Below the pieces are notes generated by a model that was not told the DNA's origin, ran no database searches, and saw only the letters and a program-made list of their open reading frames with translations. Shown here in pieces: positions 26,608 through 35,662 of a stretch of DNA of 64,000 nucleotides. How positions within the stretch are numbered: position 1 is the stretch's first letter; each line of letters opens with the position of its first letter. The DNA is from Breoghania corrubedonensis (GTDB lineage Bacteria > Pseudomonadota > Alphaproteobacteria > Rhizobiales > Stappiaceae): contig NZ_QAYG01000005.1 in assembly GCF_003053845.1 (NCBI RefSeq), forward strand, positions 62,001 through 126,000. The letters are read 5' to 3'. Made by a program: the position numbers and the translations under genes.

Positions 26608-26939
26608 GGGTCGAGCTCCTTCGGTTGCCTTCCATTGTTCCGGGCTAACGCCGCCGGGGCAAGCGGAGATGCCGCAAGCGTCACTATGAACCGGCTTCGG
26701 GCGCGAAACCGGTTATCCCGATGCGCTTTGGGCTCGCTCCCGACCGGCGGCGAAAATGGCCGGATCTGGCGGAATTCCGCGGAGTGCCGAGGGCACCTTG
26801 CTCGTCGTTTGTACGGAATTTGACCGAAGACTCTCTAAACAGAACAGACGCGACGTCAGGTGTTGCGCGCCATTCCATCTTTCGCCGTTTCGGTGCAAGG
26901 TCATGCGAAACGTTGTTCAGTCGACCCGCCGGAGGAACC
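26608..26939. other. Divergent intergenic region
   Basis: 332 nt between the divergent DUF922 and agmatinase genes. I see no gene. One short inverted repeat with AACCGG/CCGGTT arms lies near 26690-26715. Promoters for both directions must be here but none is clear enough to mark. Confidence 0.4.
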
Positions 26940-27902
26940 ATGTCCGACATCCGTCCCTATCCCACCGACGATGCCGTTTTCGGCGAGAGCCTGACCGGCG
27001 GCTCGCATGAACCGGCCTATTCGGGCGTCTCCTCCTTCATGCGCCGCCGCCTGTCGCGCAATCTTGAAGGCGTCGATGCCGTCGTTTGGGGTATTCCCTT
27101 CGATGCGTCGGTCTCCAACCGTCCCGGCGCCCGCTTCGGACCGCAGGCCGTGCGCCGGGCCTCCGCCATTCTCTGCGGCGATCCGCAATACCCGTTTCAC
27201 GCCGATCCCTTTGAAAACATGGTGGTTGTCGACTATGGCGACTGCTCTCTCGACTACGGTCACAACGAGCGCGCGCCTGCGCAGATTGAGGCCCAGGCGG
27301 CCGGGATCCTGAAATCGGGGGCCCATCTCTTCTCTATCGGCGGCGACCATTTCGTCACCTATCCGCTGTTGAAGGCGCATGCGGCGGAGTTCGGGCCGCT
27401 GGCGCTCGTCATGTTCGATGCTCATCAGGATACCTGGGACGATGCCGGCGACCGGATCGATCACGGCACCTTCGTCGGCCGGGCGGTCAGGGAGGGGCTG
27501 ATCGATCCCGAGCGCTCCGTGCAGATCGGCATCCGCACGCATGCGCCGGAAACATGCGGCGTTTCAATTATTTACGGTGACGATGTGCATCGGCTCGGCG
27601 TGGATGGGGTGATCGGCAAGATCAAGGAACGGGTCGGTGGCGGCCCCGCCTACATGACCTTCGACATCGATTGCCTCGATCCGGCCTTCGCACCGGGAAC
27701 CGGCACGCCGGTCTCCGGCGGGCTCTCCTCGCGCGAGGCGCTGATGATCCTGCGCGGACTTTCGGGCCTCGCCTTCGTCGGCGGCGATGTGGTTGAGGTG
27801 GCCCCCGCCTACGATCACGCCGACATCACCGCGATCGCGGCCTCCAGCGTGGCCCAGTACTATCTCGGCCTGCTCGACGAAAGGCGCAAGGCCGGCGGCT
27901 GA
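26940..27902 (+). CDS. speB: Agmatinase / ureohydrolase family protein
   Basis: A 320-residue ureohydrolase, probably agmatinase (agmatine to putrescine and urea), a manganese enzyme. ATG 26940 follows GGAGGA at 26931-26936. Metal ligands are visible in GGDHFVTYP, MFDAHQDTWDD and TFDIDCLDPAFAPGTGTP, and the family pattern NRPGARFGPQAVRRASAI is present. Related guanidine hydrolases share these motifs, so the exact substrate is not fixed by sequence alone. The gene stands alone; divergent DUF922 genes lie upstream and phaC converges from downstream. Confidence 0.9.
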   Translation: MSDIRPYPTDDAVFGESLTGGSHEPAYSGVSSFMRRRLSRNLEGVDAVVWGIPFDASVSNRPGARFGPQAVRRASAILCGDPQYPFHADPFENMVVVDYGDCSLDYGHNERAPAQIEAQAAGILKSGAHLFSIGGDHFVTYPLLKAHAAEFGPLALVMFDAHQDTWDDAGDRIDHGTFVGRAVREGLIDPERSVQIGIRTHAPETCGVSIIYGDDVHRLGVDGVIGKIKERVGGGPAYMTFDIDCLDPAFAPGTGTPVSGGLSSREALMILRGLSGLAFVGGDVVEVAPAYDHADITAIAASSVAQYYLGLLDERRKAGG

Positions 27903-28106
27903 AGCGTTCAAACGAACATTTTGCAGCCGATTAACATTTGGGACTGAATTCCTATCGTGTTTCTCGTAAATGCAAAAGATCCGCGAAAGGGCGAGAACGG
28001 TCCGGCGGCGGGGATAATTCGGTCGCGGGCAGGTCGGTCCTAGCGCGGGGCCGGGCGGGGATAACTCGGTCCGGCAAGGTGAAGGAGGCGGAGCACCTGC
28101 GGTGCG

Positions 28107-28260
28107 CTGATTTCTGGATTCCGGATCAGCGTTCGGCTTGGCCTCACTTGTCCGGAATGAGGGCGCTTGTGGCGGGCTTGAAGCCAAACCCGACCTTCCT
28201 CATTCCGGGCGGTCTGCGCCGCAGGCGCATGGCCGGACCCGGGATCCAGCAAATCAGGGC
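28107..28260. repeat. Palindromic intergenic repeat, family A copy 1
   Basis: Left end CTGATTTCTGGATTCCGG and right end reading back as CTGATTTGCTGGATCCCGGG are inverted, and inner arms CCGGAATGAGG / CCTCATTCCGG give a second nested hairpin. The interior (CGGTCTGCGCCGCAGGCGCA, ATGGCCGGACCCG) recurs in copies at 35443-35590 and, inverted, at 36619-36820. It fills the gap between the convergent agmatinase and phaC genes (27903-28311), which has no gene. Confidence 0.75.
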
Positions 28261-28311
28261 GGCCAAGCCGCTCCGGCTCCCCTTTCTTTCTCCGAGTCGA
28301 CTTATCCCCGG

Positions 28312-30120
28312 CTACGCCTGCATCTTCACGTATGAGCCCGGTGCGTCCTCGATGATCCTCACCCGTCGGGCGCCGGGTTTTCTGGCCTTCACTTCCGTGG
28401 CGTCGTGACTGCGGATCCATCCGTCCCAGTGTTCCCACCAGGAGCCGGGCGTCTCGGTGGCGCTGGCGAGCCAGTCCTGGAAGGCGCCGTCGACCTTGCC
28501 GCCGGTCCAGTACTGGTACTTTTTCTTCGCCGGCGGATTGACCACGCCGGCGATGTGGCCGGACCCGGTCAGCACGTAATGGACATCGCCGCCGAAATGC
28601 TTCGAGCCCTCGAACACGGAGAGCGCGGGGGCGATGTGGTCTTCGCGTGTGGCGAGGTTGAAGACCGGGATCTTGACCTTTGAAAGGTCGAGCTTTTCGT
28701 CCGCGATCTCCATTGTCCCCGAAGTCAGCCGGTTTTCCAGATAGCAGTTGCGCAAGTAGAAGGAATGGTTCGCCGCCGGCATGCGGGTGGAGTCCGAATT
28801 CCAGTACAGAAGGTCGAAGGGGAAGGGCTCCTTGCCCCTCAGGTAATTGTTGACGACATAGGGCCAGATCAGATCGTTGGAGCGCAGCAGGTTGAAGGCG
28901 GCCGCCATCTTGCGCCCGTCCAGATAGCCCTTCTGCCGCATGCGCTCCTCAAGGTTCGAGATTTGCTCCTCATCCACGAACACCTTGAGATCGCCGGCAT
29001 ATTTGAAATCGACCTGTGCGGTGAAGAAGGTCGCGGTCCTGATCCTCTCGTCGCCGTGCGCAGCCATGTAGGCGAGCGTCACGGCCAGCAGCGTGCCGCC
29101 GACGCAATAGCCGATGGCGTTGACCTCCTCGACCTGCGTCGCGCGCTTGATCTTGTCGAGGCTCTCGAAAATGCCCTCGCGCATGTAATGCTCGAAGCTC
29201 TTCTGCGCCTGGCACTCGTCGGGGTTGACCCAGGAAATGACGAAAACGGTGTGTCCCTGATCCACCGCCCAGCGGATGAACGACTTTTCCGGGTTGAGAT
29301 CGAGAATGTAGAACTTGTTGATCCACGGCGGAATGATCAGCAGCGGCCGTTTCAGCGCCTTTTCCGTCGTCGGCTCGTACTGGATGAGCTGGCAGACGTC
29401 GTTCTGCATGATCACCTTGCCCGGTGTCATCGCCAGGTTGACCCCGACCTCGAACTTGCTGCCGTCCGACTGGCGGATCCGCAGGTCGCCATGCCCTGCC
29501 TCGATGTCCTCGGCCAGCATCTGCATGCCGCGCACCAGGTTCTGCGCGTTGCAGCCCATCGTCTCGCGCAGCAGTTCCGGATTGGTCAGCAGGAAGTTCG
29601 ACGGCGACAGCGCGTTGGTGATCTGGCGCACATAGAAATCGGCCTTGTGGCGGGTGTGATCGTCCAGCTCCGCGGCTTCCGCAACCATCATCTCCGCCCA
29701 GCGCGTGGTGATCAGGTAAAGCTGCTTGAGAAAGTCGAAGAACCGGTTTTCCGTCCAGTCGTCGTCCTTGAAACGCTTGTCACGCGGTTCCGGCTCGATC
29801 GTCGGCTTCACCTCTTCGCCGGCCATCCGTTTCAGCGTGCCGTTCCACAGGTCGACATAGCCCTCCATCAGCCGGGACTGGGCTTCCACGCTGCGCTGCG
29901 GGTCCTTCATCCAGTATTCGCCAACGCGCGACAGCGTCTTGACCACTTCCGTGATCTGATCGGCCATGGCGTCCTGGGCCTCGCCGGTCTCGCGCGGGCG
30001 CACATAGGCCGCCAGCGCCTTGCCGCCTTCCTCCACGACGCGCGCCATGTTGTGCGCAAAGGCCTCGGGATTTTCCACGATGAAGCGCAACATCGGGCTG
30101 TTGTCGTGGGCTTCGGACAT
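28312..30120 (-). CDS. phaC: Class I poly(3-hydroxyalkanoate) synthase
   Basis: Polymerises (R)-3-hydroxyacyl-CoA into PHA at the granule surface. ATG 30120 (602 residues) has GGGAGG upstream; an in-frame earlier ATG lacks one. The N-terminal domain includes [20 protein letters not shown] and [20 protein letters not shown]; the hydrolase fold carries [20 protein letters not shown], the lipase-like box GYCVGG with the nucleophilic Cys, TREDHIAP with the catalytic Asp and [12 protein letters not shown] with the catalytic His. Length and a single-subunit layout fit class I. No phaR or phasin gene is adjacent. Confidence 0.96.
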   Translation of the reverse strand: MSEAHDNSPMLRFIVENPEAFAHNMARVVEEGGKALAAYVRPRETGEAQDAMADQITEVVKTLSRVGEYWMKDPQRSVEAQSRLMEGYVDLWNGTLKRMAGEEVKPTIEPEPRDKRFKDDDWTENRFFDFLKQLYLITTRWAEMMVAEAAELDDHTRHKADFYVRQITNALSPSNFLLTNPELLRETMGCNAQNLVRGMQMLAEDIEAGHGDLRIRQSDGSKFEVGVNLAMTPGKVIMQNDVCQLIQYEPTTEKALKRPLLIIPPWINKFYILDLNPEKSFIRWAVDQGHTVFVISWVNPDECQAQKSFEHYMREGIFESLDKIKRATQVEEVNAIGYCVGGTLLAVTLAYMAAHGDERIRTATFFTAQVDFKYAGDLKVFVDEEQISNLEERMRQKGYLDGRKMAAAFNLLRSNDLIWPYVVNNYLRGKEPFPFDLLYWNSDSTRMPAANHSFYLRNCYLENRLTSGTMEIADEKLDLSKVKIPVFNLATREDHIAPALSVFEGSKHFGGDVHYVLTGSGHIAGVVNPPAKKKYQYWTGGKVDGAFQDWLASATETPGSWWEHWDGWIRSHDATEVKARKPGARRVRIIEDAPGSYVKMQA

Positions 30121-30332
30121 GAACGCGCCTCCCTGACTGCGGGTCCCCGGTTCGCGCAAATGCGCCATCCGGACCTCACTCGTCGCCGGCGGACCCAGCC
30201 CCTCCGGCCCCCCGCGACTTTTCTTCGTCCGCTTATTTCATAATAGGCTTCTGCAACCGTATTCTGACAAGGGCCAAAGGTTGCTTTTTGCCATTGCGCT
30301 GCAGCAAAAAAATCGCGGCGCAACAAAGACTT

Positions 30333-30369
30333 GCATAAAAGATATGCGAACGCCTAGGCAATTCGCCTA
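30333..30369 (-). promoter_or_regulatory. Two inverted repeats upstream of phaC
   Basis: GCATA-AAAGA-TATGC (30333-30347) and TAGGC-AATTC-GCCTA (30355-30369) are perfect 5-bp dyads lying 210-250 nt before phaC in a local AT-rich patch. They could be operator sites for a PHA regulator such as PhaR, but I cannot match a consensus. The 30121-30832 gap (712 nt) holds no convincing gene. Confidence 0.3.
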
Positions 30370-30832
30370 ACCTAGCGGCACATCATCAAGATGGGGATGC
30401 GCGGACTCGGGTCAAGCACTTCGCCGGACTTGCGCCGGGGGCGGGAGATCATATCTGTAGCCGCGGACGCCGCGAATCGCGGGCGCCTTCTTTCGTGCCT
30501 TCTGTCAGCGCTGGCGAACGCGTGTGCGCCGGCTGCTCTATCCTGCGCCGCGCGGCCATGATATTGCGACGCGGCGGTGTGGTAGCCGGAAGATCTTGTG
30601 CGACGCGGCGTATTCGGGGATCATGATAGGGTAAACGGCGATCGGGCCGGTTCCGGTATCTGGTTTTGGTCTATGGTTCTGGTTCCGGTGGGGCTGGCAT
30701 GCCCGCGACATTGGAAACGGCATCCGGATTGTCCGGTGGCTGTCGAGGGGCCCCGTGAAAACGGGGGACTGCGTGAAGGGTGAAACGGTGCGACGGTCGA
30801 ACGCGAAGGCCACGGATGCGGCGGGACGACGG

Positions 30833-31318
30833 ATGCCTGTCAGAGGGCTGATGGCCGCCTTGGCCGTGTCGTTGCTGCTTGCCGGTTGCGCGGGCGATCC
30901 GGACGCGACTCTTCTGGGGGTGGTCATGGTGCCGCCCAACGGCGTTCCGGGCGGCGTTAGCCCCGGCGTCGCGCGGGCCAAGCCCGCGGTCGCGCCGGTC
31001 TCGACGCCAGCCTATCGCGACCCCGCCTCCCGCGACACCCGAAAGCCCGATTACCTTTACGATCCCGACAGCCCCAACAAGGTGGTTTCGCGCGAGACCG
31101 CGCCGATCGCCTATGCGGAACCTTCCATCAGCGGCGCGCCGTTGAAGCAGCCCGACGAGGTCAACCGCACGGAGACGGAACTGCGCCATCTCGCCCAGCG
31201 TAATTCCTCCGGCAGCGGTCGGGGGCTGTGGAACGCCAAGATCCAGGATCTGCTCCAGAAGCGCGATCACCATATCGACGACGCGATCAGGAAGATCGAA
31301 AAAGACGACACCGACTAG
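30833..31318 (+). CDS. Predicted lipoprotein, function unknown
   Basis: A 161-residue protein starting at ATG 30833 (MPVRGLMAALAVSLLLAGCA); LLAGC is a clear lipobox, so the mature protein is lipid-anchored at Cys19. GTG codons further upstream (30755, 30776) would add a basic N-region. The mature chain is Pro/Ala-rich and disordered (ARAKPAVAPVSTPAYRDPAS), then DYLYDPDSPNKVVSRETAPI, a short helix and an acidic/basic C-terminus (HHIDDAIRKIEKDDTD). I recognise no domain. It stands alone on the plus strand. Confidence 0.7.
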   Translation: MPVRGLMAALAVSLLLAGCAGDPDATLLGVVMVPPNGVPGGVSPGVARAKPAVAPVSTPAYRDPASRDTRKPDYLYDPDSPNKVVSRETAPIAYAEPSISGAPLKQPDEVNRTETELRHLAQRNSSGSGRGLWNAKIQDLLQKRDHHIDDAIRKIEKDDTD

Positions 31319-31732
31319 ACACGCCCGCTCTGGCCGCGCGCGAGGGGCCACACCCCACCGATCCCGACTCGCCCTCAAAATGCCGAACCCTGGCGGTACA
31401 CGCTGGAAGACGTGCCGGGCGTCGGCGTATGAGAATTGCGCAAAAACGCCCCCGCATCGCGCATCGACTTGCCCCGGAACACGCTCTGAATCTGCGAACT
31501 TTCCGCGTATGGGAATGCAATTCAAACGCTGTTAGCCCTGGAAGTTTGGAATAATCTTCGAAAAATGTGCCCATAAGGTTCACATAAGCAAGATTATGCG
31601 ATTTTCGCCTTGATTGCGATTTAGCTAGAGTCGCGTCCGGCGATGGAGTATCCATCCGCCGCAAATGTCGTGCGCCGGCTGCGGGATCCTTGAAACATCC
31701 GCGGGGCGTTGTTCAGGAGAAGGGCCAGAGCC
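31319..31732. other. Intergenic region upstream of the aminotransferase operon
   Basis: 414 nt without a supportable gene. The last 200 nt are AT-richer (TTGGAATAATCTTCG, CATAAGCAAGATTATGC) and probably hold the promoter of the aminotransferase-hom-glpX operon, but no -35/-10 pair stands out. Confidence 0.4.
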
Positions 31733-32947
31733 ATGGAGTTCCACAAGACACGCCGGCTGCCGCCGTATGTGTTTGAAGAAGTGAACAAGCTGAAGGCAAA
31801 GGCCCGGGCCGCAGGCGCAGACATCATCGATCTCGGCATGGGCAATCCCGACCTGCCGACGCCGCAGCACATCGTCGACAAGCTGACCGAGACCGTTCAG
31901 GATCCGCGCACCCACCGCTATTCCGCCTCCAAGGGGATCAAGGGCCTGCGCAAGGCCCAGGCCGGATATTACGGCCGCCGCTTCGGCGTGAAGCTCGATC
32001 CCGATACCCAGGTCGTCGCGACGCTGGGCTCCAAGGAAGGCTTCGCCAACATGGCCCAGGCGATCACCGCGCCGGGCGATGTGGTGCTGGTGCCGAACCC
32101 GAGCTACCCGATCCATGCATTCGGCTTCCTGATGGCCGGCGGCGCGCTGCGCTACGTGCCGGCGGAGCCGAACGCGGAATTCTTCCATGCGCTGGAGCGC
32201 GCCGTCATCCATTCGGTGCCCAAGCCCATCGCTGTGATTCTGTGCTATCCGTCGAACCCGACGGCCAATGTCGCGGATCTGGAATTCTACCGGGACGTCG
32301 TGGCATTCGCGAAGAAGCACGAGATCTTCGTGCTCTCCGATCTCGCCTATTCGGAGATTTATTTCGATGGCACGCCGCCGCCGTCGGTGCTTCAGGTGCC
32401 CGGCGCGATAGACATCGCGGTCGAATTCACCTCGCTTTCCAAGACATTCTCCATGCCCGGCTGGCGCATGGGCTTTGCGGTGGGCAACGAACGGCTGATC
32501 AACGCGCTCGCGCGGGTGAAGTCCTATCTCGACTACGGCGCCTTCACCCCGATCCAGGTGGCGGCCACCGCCGCGCTGAACGGTCCGGACGAATGCATCG
32601 AGGATGTGCGTCAGGTCTACAGGAAGCGCCGCGACGTGCTGGTGGAGAGCTTCGCCAATGCCGGCTTCCCGGTGCCGTCGCCGAAGGCTTCGATGTTCGC
32701 CTGGGCGCCGATTCCGGAAAAATTCCGGGACCTTGGCTCGGTTGAGTTCTCCAAATTGCTGATCGAGAAAGCGGATGTCGCGGTCGCGCCGGGCATCGGT
32801 TTTGGCGAATACGGCGACGACTACGTCCGCATCGCCCTTGTGGAGAATGAACAGCGGATTCGTCAGGCCGCGCGAAACATACGTCGCTTCCTTGAAACGG
32901 CGGACGAAACATTGCACAACGTGATCCCGATGGGTGCCTGCCGCTAA
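31733..32947 (+). CDS. Class I/II PLP aminotransferase (LL-DAP aminotransferase / AlaC-like)
   Basis: A 404-residue PLP enzyme. ATG 31733 has AGGAGAAGG at 31715-31723. Landmarks: IIDLGMGNPDLPTPQHIVDK, GSKEGFANMAQAI, NPSYPIHAFGF, CYPSNPTANVAD, LSDLAYSEIYFDG and SLSKTFSMPGWRMGFAVGN, with the Schiff-base Lys in SKT. The family includes LL-diaminopimelate aminotransferases and alanine-forming AlaC-type transaminases. Position directly before homoserine dehydrogenase suggests aspartate-family amino-acid metabolism, but substrate cannot be fixed. hom begins 23 nt later. Confidence 0.88.
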   Translation: MEFHKTRRLPPYVFEEVNKLKAKARAAGADIIDLGMGNPDLPTPQHIVDKLTETVQDPRTHRYSASKGIKGLRKAQAGYYGRRFGVKLDPDTQVVATLGSKEGFANMAQAITAPGDVVLVPNPSYPIHAFGFLMAGGALRYVPAEPNAEFFHALERAVIHSVPKPIAVILCYPSNPTANVADLEFYRDVVAFAKKHEIFVLSDLAYSEIYFDGTPPPSVLQVPGAIDIAVEFTSLSKTFSMPGWRMGFAVGNERLINALARVKSYLDYGAFTPIQVAATAALNGPDECIEDVRQVYRKRRDVLVESFANAGFPVPSPKASMFAWAPIPEKFRDLGSVEFSKLLIEKADVAVAPGIGFGEYGDDYVRIALVENEQRIRQAARNIRRFLETADETLHNVIPMGACR

Positions 32948-32970
32948 CCTGAAAACTGGATCACGTATTT

Positions 32971-34329
32971 ATGCAAGATGCCTTGAGACTTGGCGTCGCC
33001 GGCCTTGGAACGGTCGGCGCGTCCGTCATCCGTCTCGTCCAGGAGCATGGCAAGCATCTGGCCGTCCGCTGTCGCCGGCCGATCGAAATCGTCGCCGTTG
33101 CCGCGCGCGACAAGACCCGGGACCGTGGCGTCGATCTTTCCGGCTATGCCTGGTATGACGACGCCCTCACGCTCGCCCATTCCAACAGCATCGACGTTCT
33201 GGTGGAACTGATCGGCGGCGAGGACGGCCCGGCGGAAGCGGCGGTGCGCGCCGCGCTCACCTCCGGCAAGCACGTGGTGACGGCCAACAAGGCGCTGCTC
33301 GCCAAACACGGCATGGAGTTTGCCAAACTCGCCGAGGCCAATGGCGTCAGCCTCAATTTCGAGGCGGCGATCGCCGGCGGCATTCCGATCGTCAAGACGC
33401 TGCGCGAGTCGATGGCGGGCAATTCCGTGACCCGCGTGTCCGGCATCCTCAACGGCACCTGCAACTACATCCTGACCCGGATGGAGCGCGAGGGGCTGTC
33501 CTTCGAGGAATGCCTCCGGGAAGCGCAGCGGCTGGGTTATGCCGAGGCTGATCCGACCTTCGATATCGAAGGCAACGACACCGCCCACAAGCTGGCGCTG
33601 CTGACGAGCCTCGCCTTCGGCTGCCAGACATCCGTCGATTCCATCTATCTGGAAGGCATCACCGAGATCACCACCGCCGATATCGAGGCGGCGGACGAGC
33701 TTGGCTACCGCATCAAGCTGCTGGGCATCGCCCAGCGCACCGACACCGGCATCGAGCAGCGCGTCCACCCGACGATGGTGCCGAAATCGTCGGCCATCGC
33801 GCGCATCGACGGCGTCTTGAACGCGGTTGCGGTGGAGGCCGACTATCTGGGCGAGGTGGTCCTCGTCGGCCCCGGCGCCGGCGGCAACGCCACCGCCTCT
33901 TCGGTCGTTGCCGACATCGCGGATATTGCCCGCGGCGACCTGATGCCGACCATGGGGCGTCCGGCGACCGAGCTGGAGCCCTATACGCGTGCCCGCATGC
34001 GCCGGCATGAAGGCGGCTACTTCATCCGGCTGTCCGTTTTCGACAAGCCGGGAGCCTTTGCGACGATCGCGCGTTGCATGGCGGAGAAGAACATCTCACT
34101 TGAATCGATCGTGCAGCGCCGTCGCGCGCCCAGGAGCGAGGCGCCCGACCTGTCGGCCGATGCCCCCCGCCCGACGGCGCCCCAGCCGGTCATCATGATC
34201 ACCTATGAAACGACCGAAGCGGATATCAAGGCCGCGCTTGAGGCGATCGGACGCGAAAACGTCATCGTCGGCAAGCCGCGCATGATCCGCATCGAACGCA
34301 AACCGGACGCTGGCACAGCGCAAGGATGA
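32971..34329 (+). CDS. hom: Homoserine dehydrogenase
   Basis: NAD(P)H-dependent reduction of aspartate semialdehyde to homoserine, on the path to threonine and methionine. 452 residues from ATG 32971. Rossmann motif GVAGLGTVGASVIRL, then TANKALLAKHG, FEAAIAGGIPIVKTLRESMA, VSGILNGTCNYILTRME and EADPTFDIEGNDTAHKLALL, all family landmarks. Residues about 350-450 form a C-terminal ACT domain (YFIRLSVFDKPGAFATIARC) for feedback control, interrupted by a Pro/Ala loop (SADAPRPTAPQP) of a kind common in rhizobial homologues. Its stop overlaps a possible ATG of glpX. Confidence 0.97.
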   Translation: MQDALRLGVAGLGTVGASVIRLVQEHGKHLAVRCRRPIEIVAVAARDKTRDRGVDLSGYAWYDDALTLAHSNSIDVLVELIGGEDGPAEAAVRAALTSGKHVVTANKALLAKHGMEFAKLAEANGVSLNFEAAIAGGIPIVKTLRESMAGNSVTRVSGILNGTCNYILTRMEREGLSFEECLREAQRLGYAEADPTFDIEGNDTAHKLALLTSLAFGCQTSVDSIYLEGITEITTADIEAADELGYRIKLLGIAQRTDTGIEQRVHPTMVPKSSAIARIDGVLNAVAVEADYLGEVVLVGPGAGGNATASSVVADIADIARGDLMPTMGRPATELEPYTRARMRRHEGGYFIRLSVFDKPGAFATIARCMAEKNISLESIVQRRRAPRSEAPDLSADAPRPTAPQPVIMITYETTEADIKAALEAIGRENVIVGKPRMIRIERKPDAGTAQG

Positions 34330-34334
34330 CACTT

Positions 34335-35330
34335 ATGTCTTCTGACGATGATACATCGAAGTACAAGCTTGACCGCCTTCTGACCCTGGAGGTGGCCCGC
34401 GTGACGGAGCGCGCGGCCGTTTCCGCAGCCAGGATGCGGGGACGCGGTGACGAGAAGGCCGCCGACCAGGCCGCTGTCGACGCCATGCGGCGCGAACTGA
34501 ACCGTCTGCCCATCGACGGCACCGTCGTCATCGGCGAGGGTGAGCGCGATGAGGCGCCGATGCTCTATATCGGCGAGAAGGTCGGCACCAAGCACGGGCC
34601 GCAGGTCGACATCGCGCTCGATCCGCTGGAATGCACGACCGTGTGCGCCAAGAACCTGCCGAACTCGCTCGCCGTTCTGGCGCTTGCCGAGCATGGCGGG
34701 CTGCTGAACGCGCCCGACTGCTACATGAACAAGATCGCCATCGGCCCGGGCTATCCCGATGGTCTGGTCGATCTCGATGCGCCGGTGGTGGAAAACATCG
34801 AAGCGCTGGCCAAGGCCAAGGGCGTGAAGCCGGAAGAGATCAACGTCTGCGTTCTCGACCGTCCGCGCCATGCCAAGCTGATCGAAGACATCCGCGAGAT
34901 CGGCTGCGCGCTGCGCCTGATCGGCGACGGCGACATTGCCGGCGTGATCCACTGCACGACGCCGGACGAGACCGGCATCGACATCTACATGGGTGTCGGT
35001 GGCGCGCCTGAGGGCGTGCTGGCGGCGGCCGCGCTTCGCTGCGTCGGCGGTCAGATGCAGGGCCGTCTGGTGATCGCGCGCGACGACCAGTACGAGCGTG
35101 CCGAGCGCATGGGTATCTCGGACCTCAACCGCAAGTACAGGATGGAAGAGCTCGCATCGGGCGATGTCTACTTCTCCGCGACCGGCGTTACGGACGGCAA
35201 TTTCCTGCAGGGCGTGAAGTTCGAGAAGAACCGGATCCTGACGCACACCTGCGTGATGCGCTCCACCACCGGCACGATGCGCTGGATCGAGGGCGAACAC
35301 ACCGATTTCAAGAAGTTCTATCTGGACTGA
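34335..35330 (+). CDS. glpX: Fructose-1,6-bisphosphatase class II (GlpX)
   Basis: Gluconeogenic hydrolysis of fructose-1,6-bisphosphate; in many alphaproteobacteria this is the main or only FBPase. ATG 34335 (331 residues) is used; ATG 34326 overlaps the hom stop as ATGA and is equally possible. Motifs: EVARVTERAAVSAARMRGRG, VVIGEGERDEAPMLYIGEKV, GGAPEGVLAAAALRCVGGQM and MRSTTGTMRWIEGEH. The metal-site loop reads DPLECTT where DPxEGTT is what I expect. A terminator follows. Confidence 0.95.
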   Translation: MSSDDDTSKYKLDRLLTLEVARVTERAAVSAARMRGRGDEKAADQAAVDAMRRELNRLPIDGTVVIGEGERDEAPMLYIGEKVGTKHGPQVDIALDPLECTTVCAKNLPNSLAVLALAEHGGLLNAPDCYMNKIAIGPGYPDGLVDLDAPVVENIEALAKAKGVKPEEINVCVLDRPRHAKLIEDIREIGCALRLIGDGDIAGVIHCTTPDETGIDIYMGVGGAPEGVLAAAALRCVGGQMQGRLVIARDDQYERAERMGISDLNRKYRMEELASGDVYFSATGVTDGNFLQGVKFEKNRILTHTCVMRSTTGTMRWIEGEHTDFKKFYLD

Positions 35331-35355
35331 GGTCCGGACAGACCCTCGCCATGTG

Positions 35356-35388
35356 AAACGGCGCTGCACTCGTGCGGCGCCGTTTTGC
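35356..35388 (+). terminator. Intrinsic terminator after glpX
   Basis: AACGGCGC-T-GCAC-TC-GTGC-G-GCGCCGTT forms a 12-bp stem with one mismatch, followed by a short T run, about 25 nt after the glpX stop. It closes the aminotransferase-hom-glpX operon. Confidence 0.85.
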
Positions 35389-35442
35389 GTTCAGGGAAGG
35401 GGGGAGGTAAGTGTGAGGTATGGAGCGGCTTCGCCGCACTTG

Positions 35443-35590
35443 TTGCGCTGGATTCCGGATCAGCGTTCGGCTGCCGCCTCACTTGTCCGGAATGAGGAAG
35501 TTTGGATTTGGTTTCAACTCTCCTCTTGCTCCTCATTCCGGGCGGTCTGCGCCAAAGGCGCATGGCCAGACCCGGAATCCAGCAAATCAG
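35443..35590. repeat. Palindromic intergenic repeat, family A copy 2
   Basis: Shares with copy 1 the left part GCTGGATTCCGGATCAGCG, the inner arms CCGGAATGAGG and CCTCATTCCGG, the block GGGCGGTCTGCGCC, and the right end CCGGAATCCAGCAAATCAG. It occupies the gap between glpX and the MDR oxidoreductase. The 35331-35662 interval has no gene. Confidence 0.8.
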
Positions 35591-35662
35591 CGCGCGCGCA
35601 TGCGCGCTCCTTTATCCTTCCTTCCTTCTTCATCCTGCCTTTAAAGCCGCAGCCGTAGACCC

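Noticed and set aside
27938-28408. Plus-strand gene in the agmatinase-phaC gap
   Set aside because: The frame runs through the palindromic repeat and the 3' end of phaC; repeat content explains it.
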